Below the pieces are notes generated by a model that saw nothing but the letters and a program-made list of their open reading frames with translations, was not told the DNA's origin and did not search any database. The position numbers were made by a program, and so were the translations under genes. A DNA stretch of 44,139 nucleotides, from contig DKXQ01000052.1 of NCBI GenBank assembly GCA_002493085.1, forward strand, positions 1 through 44,139. Reading direction: 5' to 3'. The DNA comes from Lachnoclostridium sp. UBA7122 (GTDB lineage: Bacteria; Bacillota; Clostridia; Lachnospirales; Lachnospiraceae). Below, in pieces: positions 18,301 to 24,690 of the stretch; position 1 is the first letter of the stretch, and the number at the start of each line of letters is the position of its first letter.

Positions 18301-18787
18301 TATAGGCGGCATAATTACAGATAAGAGCATTAAAATTACTAAAAATAATACAACAATGGCATTTATAACAGTTGAAGATTTATATGGCGTAGTTGAAGTG
18401 ATAGTGTTTTCCAATGTTTATGGGCGCAAAAAAGATTTGCTTGAAACAGATGCAAAAGTATTTGTAAAAGGAAGGGCAAGTATAGATGAAGACAGGGGTG
18501 GCAAGGTTATCTGCCAGGATATAATACCATTTGACAAAGTTCCATGCGAATTGTGGATAAAGTTTCAGAATAAACAGGAATTTTTGGAAAAAGAAACTGT
18601 ACTTTATAATAAAATAATGTCTTATGACGGCAACGACATAATATGTATTTATCTTACAGATGAGAAACTTATTAAAAAACTTCCAAAAAGCAAGAGTGTT
18701 AATGCAAGAAGGATAGTAAAAGAAAGCGTTTTAGAGGAATTTGGAAAAAACTCTGTCGCAATAAAGGAAAAGAGTATTGAAAAATAA
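15320..18787 (+). CDS. dnaE: DNA polymerase III alpha subunit DnaE
   Basis: This 1155-residue protein is a C-family replicative polymerase. In order: N-terminal PHP domain (THLHVHTEYSLLDG, AITDHGNMYG, about 1-200), polymerase core with GPGRGSAAGS near residue 360 and the catalytic PDIDIDF motif near residue 398, the fingers region, the helix-hairpin-helix region, and a C-terminal OB fold (about 990-1070, VIIGGIITDKSIKITKNN in part). It is the DnaE type: no exonuclease domain is inserted, unlike PolC. Length fits. The start at 15320 has GGAAAGGAG upstream. pfkA follows about 110 bases later, a common Clostridia pairing. Confidence 0.96.
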   Translation: MSYTHLHVHTEYSLLDGSCKIKELVLRAKELGMKHLAITDHGNMYGVIDFYRAAKDAGINPVIGCEVYVAPGSRFDREVSKGDERYNHLVLLAENNTGYANLMKIVSRGFTEGFYYKPRIDYEILEKYHEGIIALSACLAGAVASAVIRGSYEDAKKEALRLESIFGAGNFFLELQDHGIPQQKTVNQALLRISSETGIKLVATNDVHYITAEDAEPHDILLCIQTQKKVQDENRMRYEGGQYYLKPEEQMLSLFPYAVEAVHNTGLIADRCHVEIEFGNYKLPKFDVPEGYTASEYLEKLCTDGLHKRYKEPSGEIKKRLAYELDTINTMGFADYFLIVWDFIKFARDSGISVGPGRGSAAGSIVSYTLGITSIDPIKYNLLFERFLNPERITMPDIDIDFCYERRPEVIEYVMNKYGKDHVVQIVTFGTLAARNAIRDVGRVLDLPYNYVDVIAKSVPMEPGMTIDKALNANPELRQVYTEDAQAKNLIDMAKKLEGLPRHISMHAAGVLISPEAVDEFVPLSRASDGTITTQYTMTTLEELGLLKMDFLGLRTLTVIQDAAHMAKLGDDTLMDIDYNDKNIFDMIGTGRTDGIFQLESTGMKQFMKELKPQNMEDIIAGISLYRPGPMDFIPKYVEGKEKSGSITYDCPQLEPILAPTYGCIVYQEQVMQIVRGLAGYSFGRSDLVRRAMSKKKTKVMEAERKNFVYGNEEEDVQGCIANGIPERTANKIYDEMIDFAKYAFNKSHAAAYAVVAYQTAYLKYYHPLEFMAALLTSVKDNPNKVLSYIAECRQMGIEIIPPDINSGYGEFYVSGGKIMYGMSAIKGIGTPVLKEILTERDKNGSFISMHDFITRISSKSANRHTIENFIKSGAFDCLPGSRKQKMMVFGTMLDNANREKKYTIEGQLSLFNMEDTGLEHADEVQFPDVTEYSKEELLAFEKETLSIYISGHPLDDYLELINKNCTKKSIDFMLDEESEKSGMTRVYDGENVIIGGIITDKSIKITKNNTTMAFITVEDLYGVVEVIVFSNVYGRKKDLLETDAKVFVKGRASIDEDRGGKVICQDIIPFDKVPCELWIKFQNKQEFLEKETVLYNKIMSYDGNDIICIYLTDEKLIKKLPKSKSVNARRIVKESVLEEFGKNSVAIKEKSIEK

Positions 18788-18900
18788 TCCATTTTATCGT
18801 AAAATCTAATTGAAAATATTGCAATCTGGTATTCTGGACCAGGATGCAGGATAGTAACAAAAAACGGTAAAGTTTACATTTGCATGATAAGGAGGACATT

Positions 18901-19878
18901 ATGAGCAATGCTGTTAAAACTATTGGTGTATTAACAAGTGGAGGGGATGCCCCAGGGATGAATGCTGCTATCCGTGCTGTTGTACGTACAGCCATTTCAT
19001 GTGGACTAAATGTTAAAGGTATCCGTCATGGGTTTGCTGGACTATTGGAAGAGGATATATTTGATATGGATAATCTTTCAGTTTCAAATATTATCCAGCT
19101 TGGTGGCACAATCCTTTATACTGCGAGATGCCTGGAATTTAAAAAGAAGGAATACCAGGAAAAAGGTGCAGAAATCTGCCGTAAACATGGCATAGATGGT
19201 CTTGTTGTTATTGGTGGTGATGGTTCTTTTAATGGTGCAAGTAAGCTTGCAAGCCTGGGAATTAATACTGTGGGCGTGCCAGGAACAATTGACCTTGATA
19301 TTGCATGCACAGAATATACAATCGGATTTGACACAGCTATTAATACGGCTATGGAAGCTATTGACAAGTTAAGGGATACGTCAGAATCCCATGAGCGCTG
19401 TTCAATAATTGAAGTAATGGGACGCACGGCCGGGCACATTGCACTCTGGACTGGTATAGCAAGTGGCGCTGAGTATATCCTTACAACAGAAAAGTACCAT
19501 GGCAGCATCCAGAGGATAATTTCAAAGATTTTAGACAGGCGCAAGATAGGCAAGAAAAACCATGTTATTGTAAACGCTGAGGGCATTGGGAACTCTACAG
19601 AGATGGCAAAACTTATAGAGCTGGCAACAGGCATTGAAACAAGAGCAACAATTCTGGGACATATCCAGCGTGGCGGCAATCCTACATGTAAAGACAGGGT
19701 ATATGCTTCAGCACTGGGAACAAAAGCGGTAGAGCTTCTCTGTGAGGGCAAAACTAACCGTGTTGTAGGTTATAAGGATGGTGAATTTATCGACTTTGAC
19801 ATACAAGAGGCACTGTCTATGTCAAAAGACCTTGACCCATATTTATTCCATATTACACAGAAGCTTACAACAAGATAA
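18901..19878 (+). CDS. pfkA: ATP-dependent 6-phosphofructokinase
   Basis: The 325-residue enzyme phosphorylates fructose-6-phosphate in glycolysis. It shows LTSGGDAPGMNAAIR at the N-terminus, GGDGSFNGA (Gly rather than Asp after GGD points to ATP, not pyrophosphate), the catalytic PGTID motif, and MGRTAGHIALW. The usual PGTIDNDI reads PGTIDLDIAC; both Asp are kept, but the Asn is Leu, a change I believe occurs in other Clostridia. The start at 18901 has AAGGAGG at good spacing; an in-frame ATG at 18880 has none. It follows dnaE and may be cotranscribed with it. Confidence 0.95.
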   Translation: MSNAVKTIGVLTSGGDAPGMNAAIRAVVRTAISCGLNVKGIRHGFAGLLEEDIFDMDNLSVSNIIQLGGTILYTARCLEFKKKEYQEKGAEICRKHGIDGLVVIGGDGSFNGASKLASLGINTVGVPGTIDLDIACTEYTIGFDTAINTAMEAIDKLRDTSESHERCSIIEVMGRTAGHIALWTGIASGAEYILTTEKYHGSIQRIISKILDRRKIGKKNHVIVNAEGIGNSTEMAKLIELATGIETRATILGHIQRGGNPTCKDRVYASALGTKAVELLCEGKTNRVVGYKDGEFIDFDIQEALSMSKDLDPYLFHITQKLTTR

Positions 19879-19916
19879 TTTTATAAACGTAAAAAACAGA
19901 AAAATTTATTTAGCAG

Positions 19917-19927
19917 AAAGGAGGAGG
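19917..19927 (+). promoter_or_regulatory. strong ribosome-binding site displaced from its start codon
   Basis: AAAGGAGGAGG is a near-perfect Shine-Dalgarno sequence. The nearest ATG codons downstream (19938, two codons then stop; 19946, 20 codons) are poor candidates. The next gene begins at 20005, 78 bases away in linear sequence but about eight unpaired bases from the stem if the element at 19926-19996 folds. Confidence 0.6.
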
Positions 19928-19996
19928 CAGGAACCAAATGGATTGATGCCATATAGCACAATTTCTGCCATTGCCTCAGGCAATGGGTTTCCTGCC
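19926..19996 (+). ncRNA. three-way-junction structured element between ribosome site and start codon
   Basis: Three stems can be drawn. P1 pairs GGCAGGAACC (19926-19935) with GGTTTCCTGCC (19986-19996), one bulged T. P2 pairs 19941-19949 with 19956-19963 (GATTG-A-TGC with GCACAATT, one bulged A, six-base loop). P3 pairs CATTGCC (19969-19975) with GGCAATG (19979-19985) around loop TCA. The element starts inside the strong ribosome site and ends nine bases before the ATG at 20005, which has no ribosome site of its own. Reading through it, an ATG at 19946 gives a 20-codon ORF whose TGA overlaps the 20005 ATG, an alternative route by translational coupling. It does not match a riboswitch class I know; it could be a small palindromic mobile repeat. 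Confidence 0.55.
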
Positions 19997-20004
19997 GGTT
20001 TATT

Positions 20005-20358
20005 ATGAAAAAGTTTGTTAAGTTTGCGTTGGGAGGAGCAGCATTAGCAGGAACTGCATGCGGGGTAGTATATTTTCTTCAAAAAGTATTAGGATGGGAT
20101 ATACTTAAGAAAAAAGATGAGGATGATGATTTTGACAGCTTTGATGACGATTTTGATGACATTGGAGAGGATGACGATTCTGAAGACAGGGAATATGTAA
20201 CCCTTGACATGGAAGAAGACAATAGTGCATCTGAAGAAGAAAAGACAGAACAGCCAGAGCAGGAGGCCGAAAAGGCTGAAGAAAATGAAAAAACAGAAGA
20301 AGATGATAAAGCAGCAGCTGTTGCACAAGAGCCAGCAGCTGCCAGTACAGCAGAATAA
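20005..20358 (+). CDS. small membrane-anchored protein with acidic tail, function unknown
   Basis: The 117-residue product has a short basic start (MKKFVKF), one hydrophobic helix (about residues 8-26), and then an extremely acidic, low-complexity Asp/Glu-rich tail ending in Ala/Glu/Gln. It is probably bound to the membrane with the tail on one side; I do not recognise a family. It follows pfkA by 126 bases and ends before a clear terminator. The start codon lacks a nearby ribosome site; see the structured element just upstream. The biased composition fits a real, selected protein rather than a chance ORF, but the function is open. Confidence 0.65.
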   Translation: MKKFVKFALGGAALAGTACGVVYFLQKVLGWDILKKKDEDDDFDSFDDDFDDIGEDDDSEDREYVTLDMEEDNSASEEEKTEQPEQEAEKAEENEKTEEDDKAAAVAQEPAAASTAE

Positions 20359-20375
20359 TAATTAGCATAAGAAAA

Positions 20376-20407
20376 AATTCTTCCGCTTCTTAAGAGGCGG
20401 AAGAATT
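20376..20407 (+). terminator. terminator after the acidic-tail gene
   Basis: AATTCTTCCGC (20376-20386) pairs perfectly over 11 bp with GCGGAAGAATT (20397-20407). The T-run on the plus side is weak; on the minus side the stem is followed by TTTTTT, but no minus-strand gene needs it. Confidence 0.65.
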
Positions 20408-20435
20408 ATATGTATTTTAAGGGATGGTGTGTAGT

Positions 20436-20810
20436 ATGAAAGTAAATGAGTCAGCAGAAAATTATCTTGAGACAATATTAATATTAAGCGGGAAGCTTCC
20501 GGTTGTACGTTCTGTTGATATATCTAATGAACTCGGGTACAAAAAGTCAAGTGTGAGTGTAGCTATGAAAAACCTGAAAGAAAAGCACTATATTACAATT
20601 ACTGATTCAGGTTTTATCTATCTTACGGACGAGGGAAAGAAAGTAGCTGATATGATATATGAAAGGCATGAATTTATTTCAAAATGGCTGGTTTCACTTG
20701 GAGTTGATAAACAAGTTGCAACCGAAGATGCCTGCCGTATAGAGCATGTTATAAGCGCTGAAAGTTTTGAAGCCATAAAGAATCATATTAATATAATTAA
20801 CGCCAGCTAA
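20436..20810 (+). CDS. DtxR/MntR-family metal-responsive transcriptional regulator
   Basis: The 124-residue protein aligns with the DtxR family: helix AENYLETIL, winged HTH (about 25-75, RSVDISNELGYKKSSVSVAM), then the metal-binding helices ERHEFISKW and DACRIEHVIS. At the metal positions the MntR Asp8 equivalent is Asn, the Glu11, His77, Glu102 and His103 equivalents are present, and the Glu99 equivalent is Cys, giving a C-x2-EH arrangement more like DtxR/IdeR. No C-terminal SH3-like domain is present, so it is the short form. The ATG at 20436 gives the family N-terminus; the ribosome site is weak. No target gene adjoins it; the next gene is convergent. Confidence 0.85.
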   Translation: MKVNESAENYLETILILSGKLPVVRSVDISNELGYKKSSVSVAMKNLKEKHYITITDSGFIYLTDEGKKVADMIYERHEFISKWLVSLGVDKQVATEDACRIEHVISAESFEAIKNHINIINAS

Positions 20811-20817
20811 TACAGGC

Positions 20818-20864
20818 AAAAGCAGGATATTGGATATGTGCATTAAACCTCTTACCCTGCTTTT
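20818..20864. terminator. bidirectional terminator between convergent genes
   Basis: AAAAGCAGG (20818-20826) pairs with CCTGCTTTT (20856-20864). It can serve both the DtxR-like gene (plus) and the methyltransferase (minus), which end on either side. Confidence 0.65.
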
Positions 20865-20871
20865 AGCTTGT

Positions 20872-21645
20872 TTACAAGTTTTGCAATATGTCCAATGTGT
20901 GTGCACTTGCTCCGAGAAGTTCCGGCCTTTCACATGTTGCAAGATGGTACTCCATAAAAATTTTAAAAGTTTCTTCGTCCATACTATTTAATACTGTACG
21001 CATATAATTTGCCGGACCGTCTGCTGCTATTATTTTTATGCGTTTTAATCCTGCTGCCTTATTAAATCTATCTATATCCTCAAGCCTTACATAATCGTAT
21101 AAATCTTTTTCATTACATATACAGTGGAAATTGTTGTCTATTTTGCCATCTTTAAGGCATTGTCTGGCAAAATTTTTTTTAAACGCATATGTAATTATGC
21201 TGTATTCATTCATACAATAAGCAACAAGTATATATCCGCCTTTTTTTGTAACACGTTTAGCCTCATTTAAAGCCTGTACTTTATCATCAAATTTAAAAAG
21301 ATGGTACATAGGTCCAAATACAAGTGCCATATCAAAACTGTTGTCATCAAACCTTGATAAATTTAAGGCATTGCCATTAAAAGCCTTAACATTTCTTTTT
21401 TTTGACTTTAGTATTCCAAGGTTATAATTTATAAGTTCAACAGCGGTAATATCATATCCCTCATCTGCAAGGCTTATAGAATACCGCCCTGTACCAGCAC
21501 CAATATCAAGTATTTTTTTATTCTTTTTATCTTCCAGATACTCATGTATATATTTCATCGATGTAATATACTCCACTTGCCCATGTCGTCTTGTAAGTCT
21601 TTTATCTTCGCAGAATTTATTATAATATTTTTCTAGTTCTGTCAT
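20872..21645 (-). CDS. class I SAM-dependent methyltransferase
   Basis: The 257-residue protein has the Rossmann methyltransferase motif I ILDIGAGTGRYS (about 45-56), acidic motif II ending in TAVEL, and a motif-IV region FDMALVFGPMYHLF. These give a class I SAM methyltransferase; the substrate cannot be read. I start it at the ATG at 21645, which has GAAAGGA upstream and gives a standard N-terminus (MTELEKYYNKF); an in-frame ATG at 21708 would add 21 unlikely residues. It is transcribed towards the DtxR-like gene and divergently from the broken deacetylase, from which it is separated by about 130 bases. Confidence 0.85.
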   Translation of the reverse strand: MTELEKYYNKFCEDKRLTRRHGQVEYITSMKYIHEYLEDKKNKKILDIGAGTGRYSISLADEGYDITAVELINYNLGILKSKKRNVKAFNGNALNLSRFDDNSFDMALVFGPMYHLFKFDDKVQALNEAKRVTKKGGYILVAYCMNEYSIITYAFKKNFARQCLKDGKIDNNFHCICNEKDLYDYVRLEDIDRFNKAAGLKRIKIIAADGPANYMRTVLNSMDEETFKIFMEYHLATCERPELLGASAHTLDILQNL

Positions 21646-21777
21646 AGTTTTTATTATTCCTTTCTCTTGTAATAGCATGCATACCGGCAATTTTAATGAC
21701 AGGTGCATTTTTCTTTTTAAAATTCATATATTATTACAAATATACATATTTTTGCAGTAACCAAAGGAGACTTATCA

Positions 21778-22359
21778 ATGAAGCATTTTTCAAAATTTCT
21801 TAATGAAACATACCATGTAAAAGAAAAGATTATTCCAAGGCAGAAAGAAAGTGATAATATTTCCCAAAATACTAATATAACTTCCTTTATGAGAAGCGGG
21901 CTTGTTATTCTTTCTGTTATACTTCTTGCAAGCATTGTAGTTGCATATGGCAGTAAAAATATTAATGGCAATCCTGTGGCATCTGTATTTGGCAGCAGGA
22001 TATCAAATAAGGAACTACCAATATACTGTGTAGATACACCAGAAAAGAAAGTTGCTTTAAGTTTTGATGCTGCATGGGGCAACGAAGATACCCAGAAAAT
22101 CCTTGATATTTTAAAAAAGAATGATGTACATGTGACTTTTTTTATGACGGGCGGCTGGGTAGAATCATATCCTGATGATGTAAAAGCTATTGCCAAAGCT
22201 GGACATGAACTTGGCAACCACAGTGAAAACCACAAACAGATGTCAACACTTTCAGCAGAAGAGTGCAAGGAAGAAATTATGTCTGTACATGAAAAAGTTA
22301 AAAAACTTACAGGGACAGATATGCATGTATTCAGACCACCTTATACTAAAAGATTATAA
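21778..22359 (+). pseudogene. polysaccharide deacetylase (NodB/PdaB-like), C-terminally truncated
   Basis: The 193 residues comprise a cytoplasmic N-terminus, one membrane helix (about 39-58), and the first half of a NodB homology domain: SFDAAWGNED (motif 1), the metal-binding HSENH (motif 2) and RPPY (motif 3). The reading frame then stops after only four further residues. Intact relatives continue for about 70-90 residues with the GY..IQWDVDS.DW and HN/H motifs that complete the barrel and active site. None of that is visible in the rest of the window. The gene has a good ribosome site (AAGGAG) and relatives act on cell wall or cortex glycans, often in sporulation. The break coincides with the start of the mobile island. 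Confidence 0.8.
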
Positions 22360-22379
22360 CAGCGCAAAGCCCTTAATAT
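22354..22379 (+). repeat. direct repeat, copy 1 (partner at 22709-22735)
   Basis: This stretch and 22709-22735 share TTATAA, then CAG, then CAAAGCCCTTAATAT, with two substitutions and one extra base. Copy 1 begins at the truncation point of the deacetylase; copy 2 merges with the terminator at the end of the recombinase gene. Confidence 0.6.
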
Positions 22380-22632
22380 TTTGAATATAACTCTCATTAT
22401 TTTTACACCTAAAAAGTTATAATAATTTTTAATCAGTCATACCAACCCACTGAATCTTTTTTTGTTGTTTTACGCAGTCATACAAATAGTAATTCATTAG
22501 CACTTGATACAGTATTGCGTCTTCGTCTGCAAAAACAGTACTTGCTTCATTGAAACTTTATGTCATTCATATTTATATTATATTTATATAATCAATATAA
22601 GTCAAGGAACTTGGAATTTTTTTTGAAATAAT

Positions 22633-22675
22633 GTGGTCGCAATCCCACTGGCTTTAGACGGTGGGTTAAGACCAC
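22633..22675 (+). mobile_element. IS200/IS605-family right-end-like hairpin (remnant)
   Basis: GTGGTC (22633-22638) pairs with GACCAC (22670-22675), and inside it CCCACTG (22644-22650) pairs with CGGTGGG (22659-22665) around a loop containing GCTTTAGA. The pattern AATCCC..CTTTAG..GGG is typical of the right ends of IS200/IS605 elements, which in tnpB-carrying members overlap the omega-RNA scaffold. No tnpB lies next to it, so I call it a remnant. Confidence 0.5.
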
Positions 22676-22708
22676 AAAATTAACAGTTGCCATAAAGCAA
22701 ACTTTCTG

Positions 22709-22735
22709 TTATAAACAGTACAAAGCCCTTAATAT
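22709..22735 (+). repeat. direct repeat, copy 2
   Basis: See copy 1 at 22354-22379. Fourteen bases (AAAGCCCTTAATAT) are identical between copies and form half of the following palindrome. Confidence 0.6.
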
Positions 22736-22744
22736 AAGGGCTTT
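22722..22744 (-). terminator. terminator of the minus-strand serine recombinase
   Basis: AAAGCCCTTA and TAAGGGCTTT form a perfect 10-bp stem around ATA, overlapping the recombinase stop codon. On the minus strand the stem is followed only by TGTACTG, so the T-tract is within the stem. Confidence 0.6.
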
Positions 22745-24227
22745 AATACATATAAAATGTCATATGGTTTTCTTTTTTGTTATAAACTATTTTGGAAACA
22801 TGTTCATTAAGTGCAGCACCTATATCTATATATGCTTCAGGCCTGGTTTCTATTATCTGTATAACATTGTCAATTGATTTGTGTATATTTTCCTCATAAC
22901 CAGCAGCAACAACATTCTGGATGCAGGACATTGCTTTTTCAAGCTGTGAATTTAAAAAATTGCGTTGTTTCTGCATGGCAAGTTTATTTTCTTTATATTC
23001 TTCTATAGAATCAATTCCATTAATGTATGCTTCCTTTATTCTCTTTTCCCTGGAATCAAGTTTTGCAAGTTCAAGTTTTATAAGACTGGCTGTTTCACTA
23101 TCAGTTTCAGATATTCCAGGCTTTTTATAGTTTATTTTTTTCCCAGAAGTGATTTCTTTTAATGCATTAAGAACTGTTTGTTCTGCTTTTACTGCATTTA
23201 TATATGAACTTGTAGTACATCTTCCCTTAGAACGTCTTGAACACTGGAAAAATGGAACACTGACATTTCTGCCAGCATTTTTGCCATAAGTCATAGGACC
23301 CCCACATTCACTACACCTGAGAATACCAGAAAGCCAGTGCTTCATACCTGCATTGCCACGCCTTCTTCCACGCAGTTTGTATTTTTCTTTATTTAGCTTA
23401 TATAATGCTTGTGCCTGTTCCCAAGTGTTTATATCTATAATAGGTTCGTGCTTTCCATCTGCTATTATAATATCGTTATCTGTATTAAAAGATTTTAAAG
23501 AAGAATTATAGTAGTTCCAGCGTATTTTGCCAATATAAAATGGATTGTTGATTATGTAATTTATCTTTTTTGCATCAAAAATATGTCCCTGTTTATTGCG
23601 TATACCCTCTTTGTTTAGGATTATTGCTATATCAGACGGATTGCCTTTTTTTTCTATATACATATGAAAAATTCTTCTTATAAGCATAGCTTCATCATCA
23701 ACAATAGAGGGGATAGCAGCAGAACTTTTCTTACAGTAACCAAGAGGCATACGCCCCTGGTATCCGCCTTGCAGTGCTTTCTGCGCCATTCCACGCTTCA
23801 CTTCACCCGAAAGACGTATTGAATAGTATTCATCCATCCACTCAAATATACGTTCCACAAGTGAGCCAATAAAGCCATCAGGAAGGGGCTCAGACACACT
23901 TACAACATCAACATTCTCTTTTTTTAACAGTGACTTGTAAACAATGCTTTCCTCCTGGTTACGTGCAAATCTGCTGAATTTCCATACAAGAACTGCATCA
24001 TATGGGTGCTTTTTTGATTTACAGTCAGCTATCATGGACTGGAATCCTGGGCGCTTAAGCGCCTTAGTGCCAGATATGCCTAAATCCTGGTACACCTGTG
24101 TAATAATCATATTGTTAGCAGAAGCATATTCTTTAAGAAGACGCACTTGTGCTTCAGGTGAAAGTTCTTCCTGCATATGTGTGCTTACTCTTATATAAGC
24201 ACATACTTCTTTTATTTTGTCTGGCAT
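22743..24227 (-). CDS. large serine recombinase (element integrase/excisionase)
   Basis: The 494-residue protein has an N-terminal resolvase catalytic domain with Ser15 in YIRVST and the Arg-containing KFSRFARN motif, a central Recombinase domain (about 165-280, GYCKKSS...NNPFYIGKIRW in part), a zinc-ribbon segment (CSECGGPMTYG then FQCSRR and C) at about 315-350, and a coiled-coil stretch (about 375-440). This is the architecture of phage and ICE integrases and of SpoIVCA, which excises the skin element during sporulation. It can integrate or excise DNA between att sites with no host factor besides a directionality factor. The start at 24227 has GCGAGG upstream. It reads towards the truncated deacetylase. 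Confidence 0.92.
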   Translation of the reverse strand: MPDKIKEVCAYIRVSTHMQEELSPEAQVRLLKEYASANNMIITQVYQDLGISGTKALKRPGFQSMIADCKSKKHPYDAVLVWKFSRFARNQEESIVYKSLLKKENVDVVSVSEPLPDGFIGSLVERIFEWMDEYYSIRLSGEVKRGMAQKALQGGYQGRMPLGYCKKSSAAIPSIVDDEAMLIRRIFHMYIEKKGNPSDIAIILNKEGIRNKQGHIFDAKKINYIINNPFYIGKIRWNYYNSSLKSFNTDNDIIIADGKHEPIIDINTWEQAQALYKLNKEKYKLRGRRRGNAGMKHWLSGILRCSECGGPMTYGKNAGRNVSVPFFQCSRRSKGRCTTSSYINAVKAEQTVLNALKEITSGKKINYKKPGISETDSETASLIKLELAKLDSREKRIKEAYINGIDSIEEYKENKLAMQKQRNFLNSQLEKAMSCIQNVVAAGYEENIHKSIDNVIQIIETRPEAYIDIGAALNEHVSKIVYNKKENHMTFYMY

Positions 24228-24281
24228 AAAGTTTACCTCGCTTAGTTATATTATTGTATTTGGAAGATAACTGAATAATGT

Positions 24282-24305
24282 GGTAATGTAACTTTACACT
24301 TTACC
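24282..24305. promoter_or_regulatory. imperfect palindrome upstream of recombinase 1
   Basis: GGTAA-TGTA is followed by ACTT and then TACA-CT-TTACC, an inverted repeat with a two-base bulge, about 55-80 bases upstream of the recombinase start. It could be an operator or part of an att site. Such palindromes are not rare in AT-rich DNA. Confidence 0.25.
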
Positions 24306-24436
24306 TGCATATATAATAATTAATGCACAAATCAAGCAAATTATTGTACAAAAATAGCTGGCATATATCAAAAATATGTAATAGGACAAATTAATATAAA
24401 CATATGGATTAGCAATAGAAAGGAGATATATTGCCA

Positions 24437-24616
24437 ATGGAATTGTGTACATATTCTTTTTTAATCCATAGAAACGGAGAAGATGTTCCATTTGAAAGTA
24501 TACCTAAGGAAGAACAAGAGGCATTTAAAGATAAGTTCACAGAGGATTTTATGGACATTATCATGAGAGGACAGGGATACAGGAAAGTAGAAGAAACAAC
24601 AAATGAAAGTGCCTGA
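24437..24616 (+). CDS. small hypothetical protein in the mobile island
   Basis: The 59-residue product (from ATG 24437; TTG at 24431 is an alternative start, with AAAGGAG at 24419-24425 serving either) is soluble and charged, with segments HRNGEDVPFESIPKEEQEAF and a Met/Arg-rich middle. I recall similar short ORFs next to recombinases in Clostridia mobile elements but cannot name a family. It lies divergently from recombinase 1. It could be a directionality factor or a cargo gene; nothing in the sequence decides. Confidence 0.5.
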   Translation: MELCTYSFLIHRNGEDVPFESIPKEEQEAFKDKFTEDFMDIIMRGQGYRKVEETTNESA

Positions 24617-24626
24617 TTTATTTATG

Positions 24627-24655
24627 TTGTAAATGGAATTTAGAAATGATATAAT
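24627..24655 (+). promoter_or_regulatory. near-consensus promoter for the GNAT fragment
   Basis: TTGTAA (24627-24632), a 17-base spacer and perfect TATAAT (24650-24655) lie 35 bases before the ATG at 24691. Confidence 0.6.
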
Positions 24656-24690
24656 CTAATTTACAAGTTGAGAATTTTTGGAGGAAACAT

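Larger units (their letters stand above)
22360..22742. other. 383-base stretch without an intact gene
   Basis: It contains repeat copy 1, an AT-rich tract, a 42-codon open frame on the minus strand (22429-22557) without a start codon and with no recognised homologue, the IS200/IS605-like hairpin (22633-22675) and repeat copy 2. An ATG at 22570 on the minus strand opens in a different frame, so a single-base frameshift could have broken a 46-48-residue gene there. Confidence 0.5.

Noticed and set aside
19116..19751. A 211-codon minus-strand frame opposite pfkA, and a 230-codon one opposite argC (31787-32479).
   Set aside because: Both are antisense to conserved enzymes, have Ser/Pro/Ile-rich chance composition and no recognisable domain.
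19946..20008. A 20-codon ORF through the three-way junction, overlapping the next start codon.
   Set aside because: Its ATG lies 18 bases past the ribosome site and its sequence is largely dictated by the palindromes; kept only as an alternative in the element entry.
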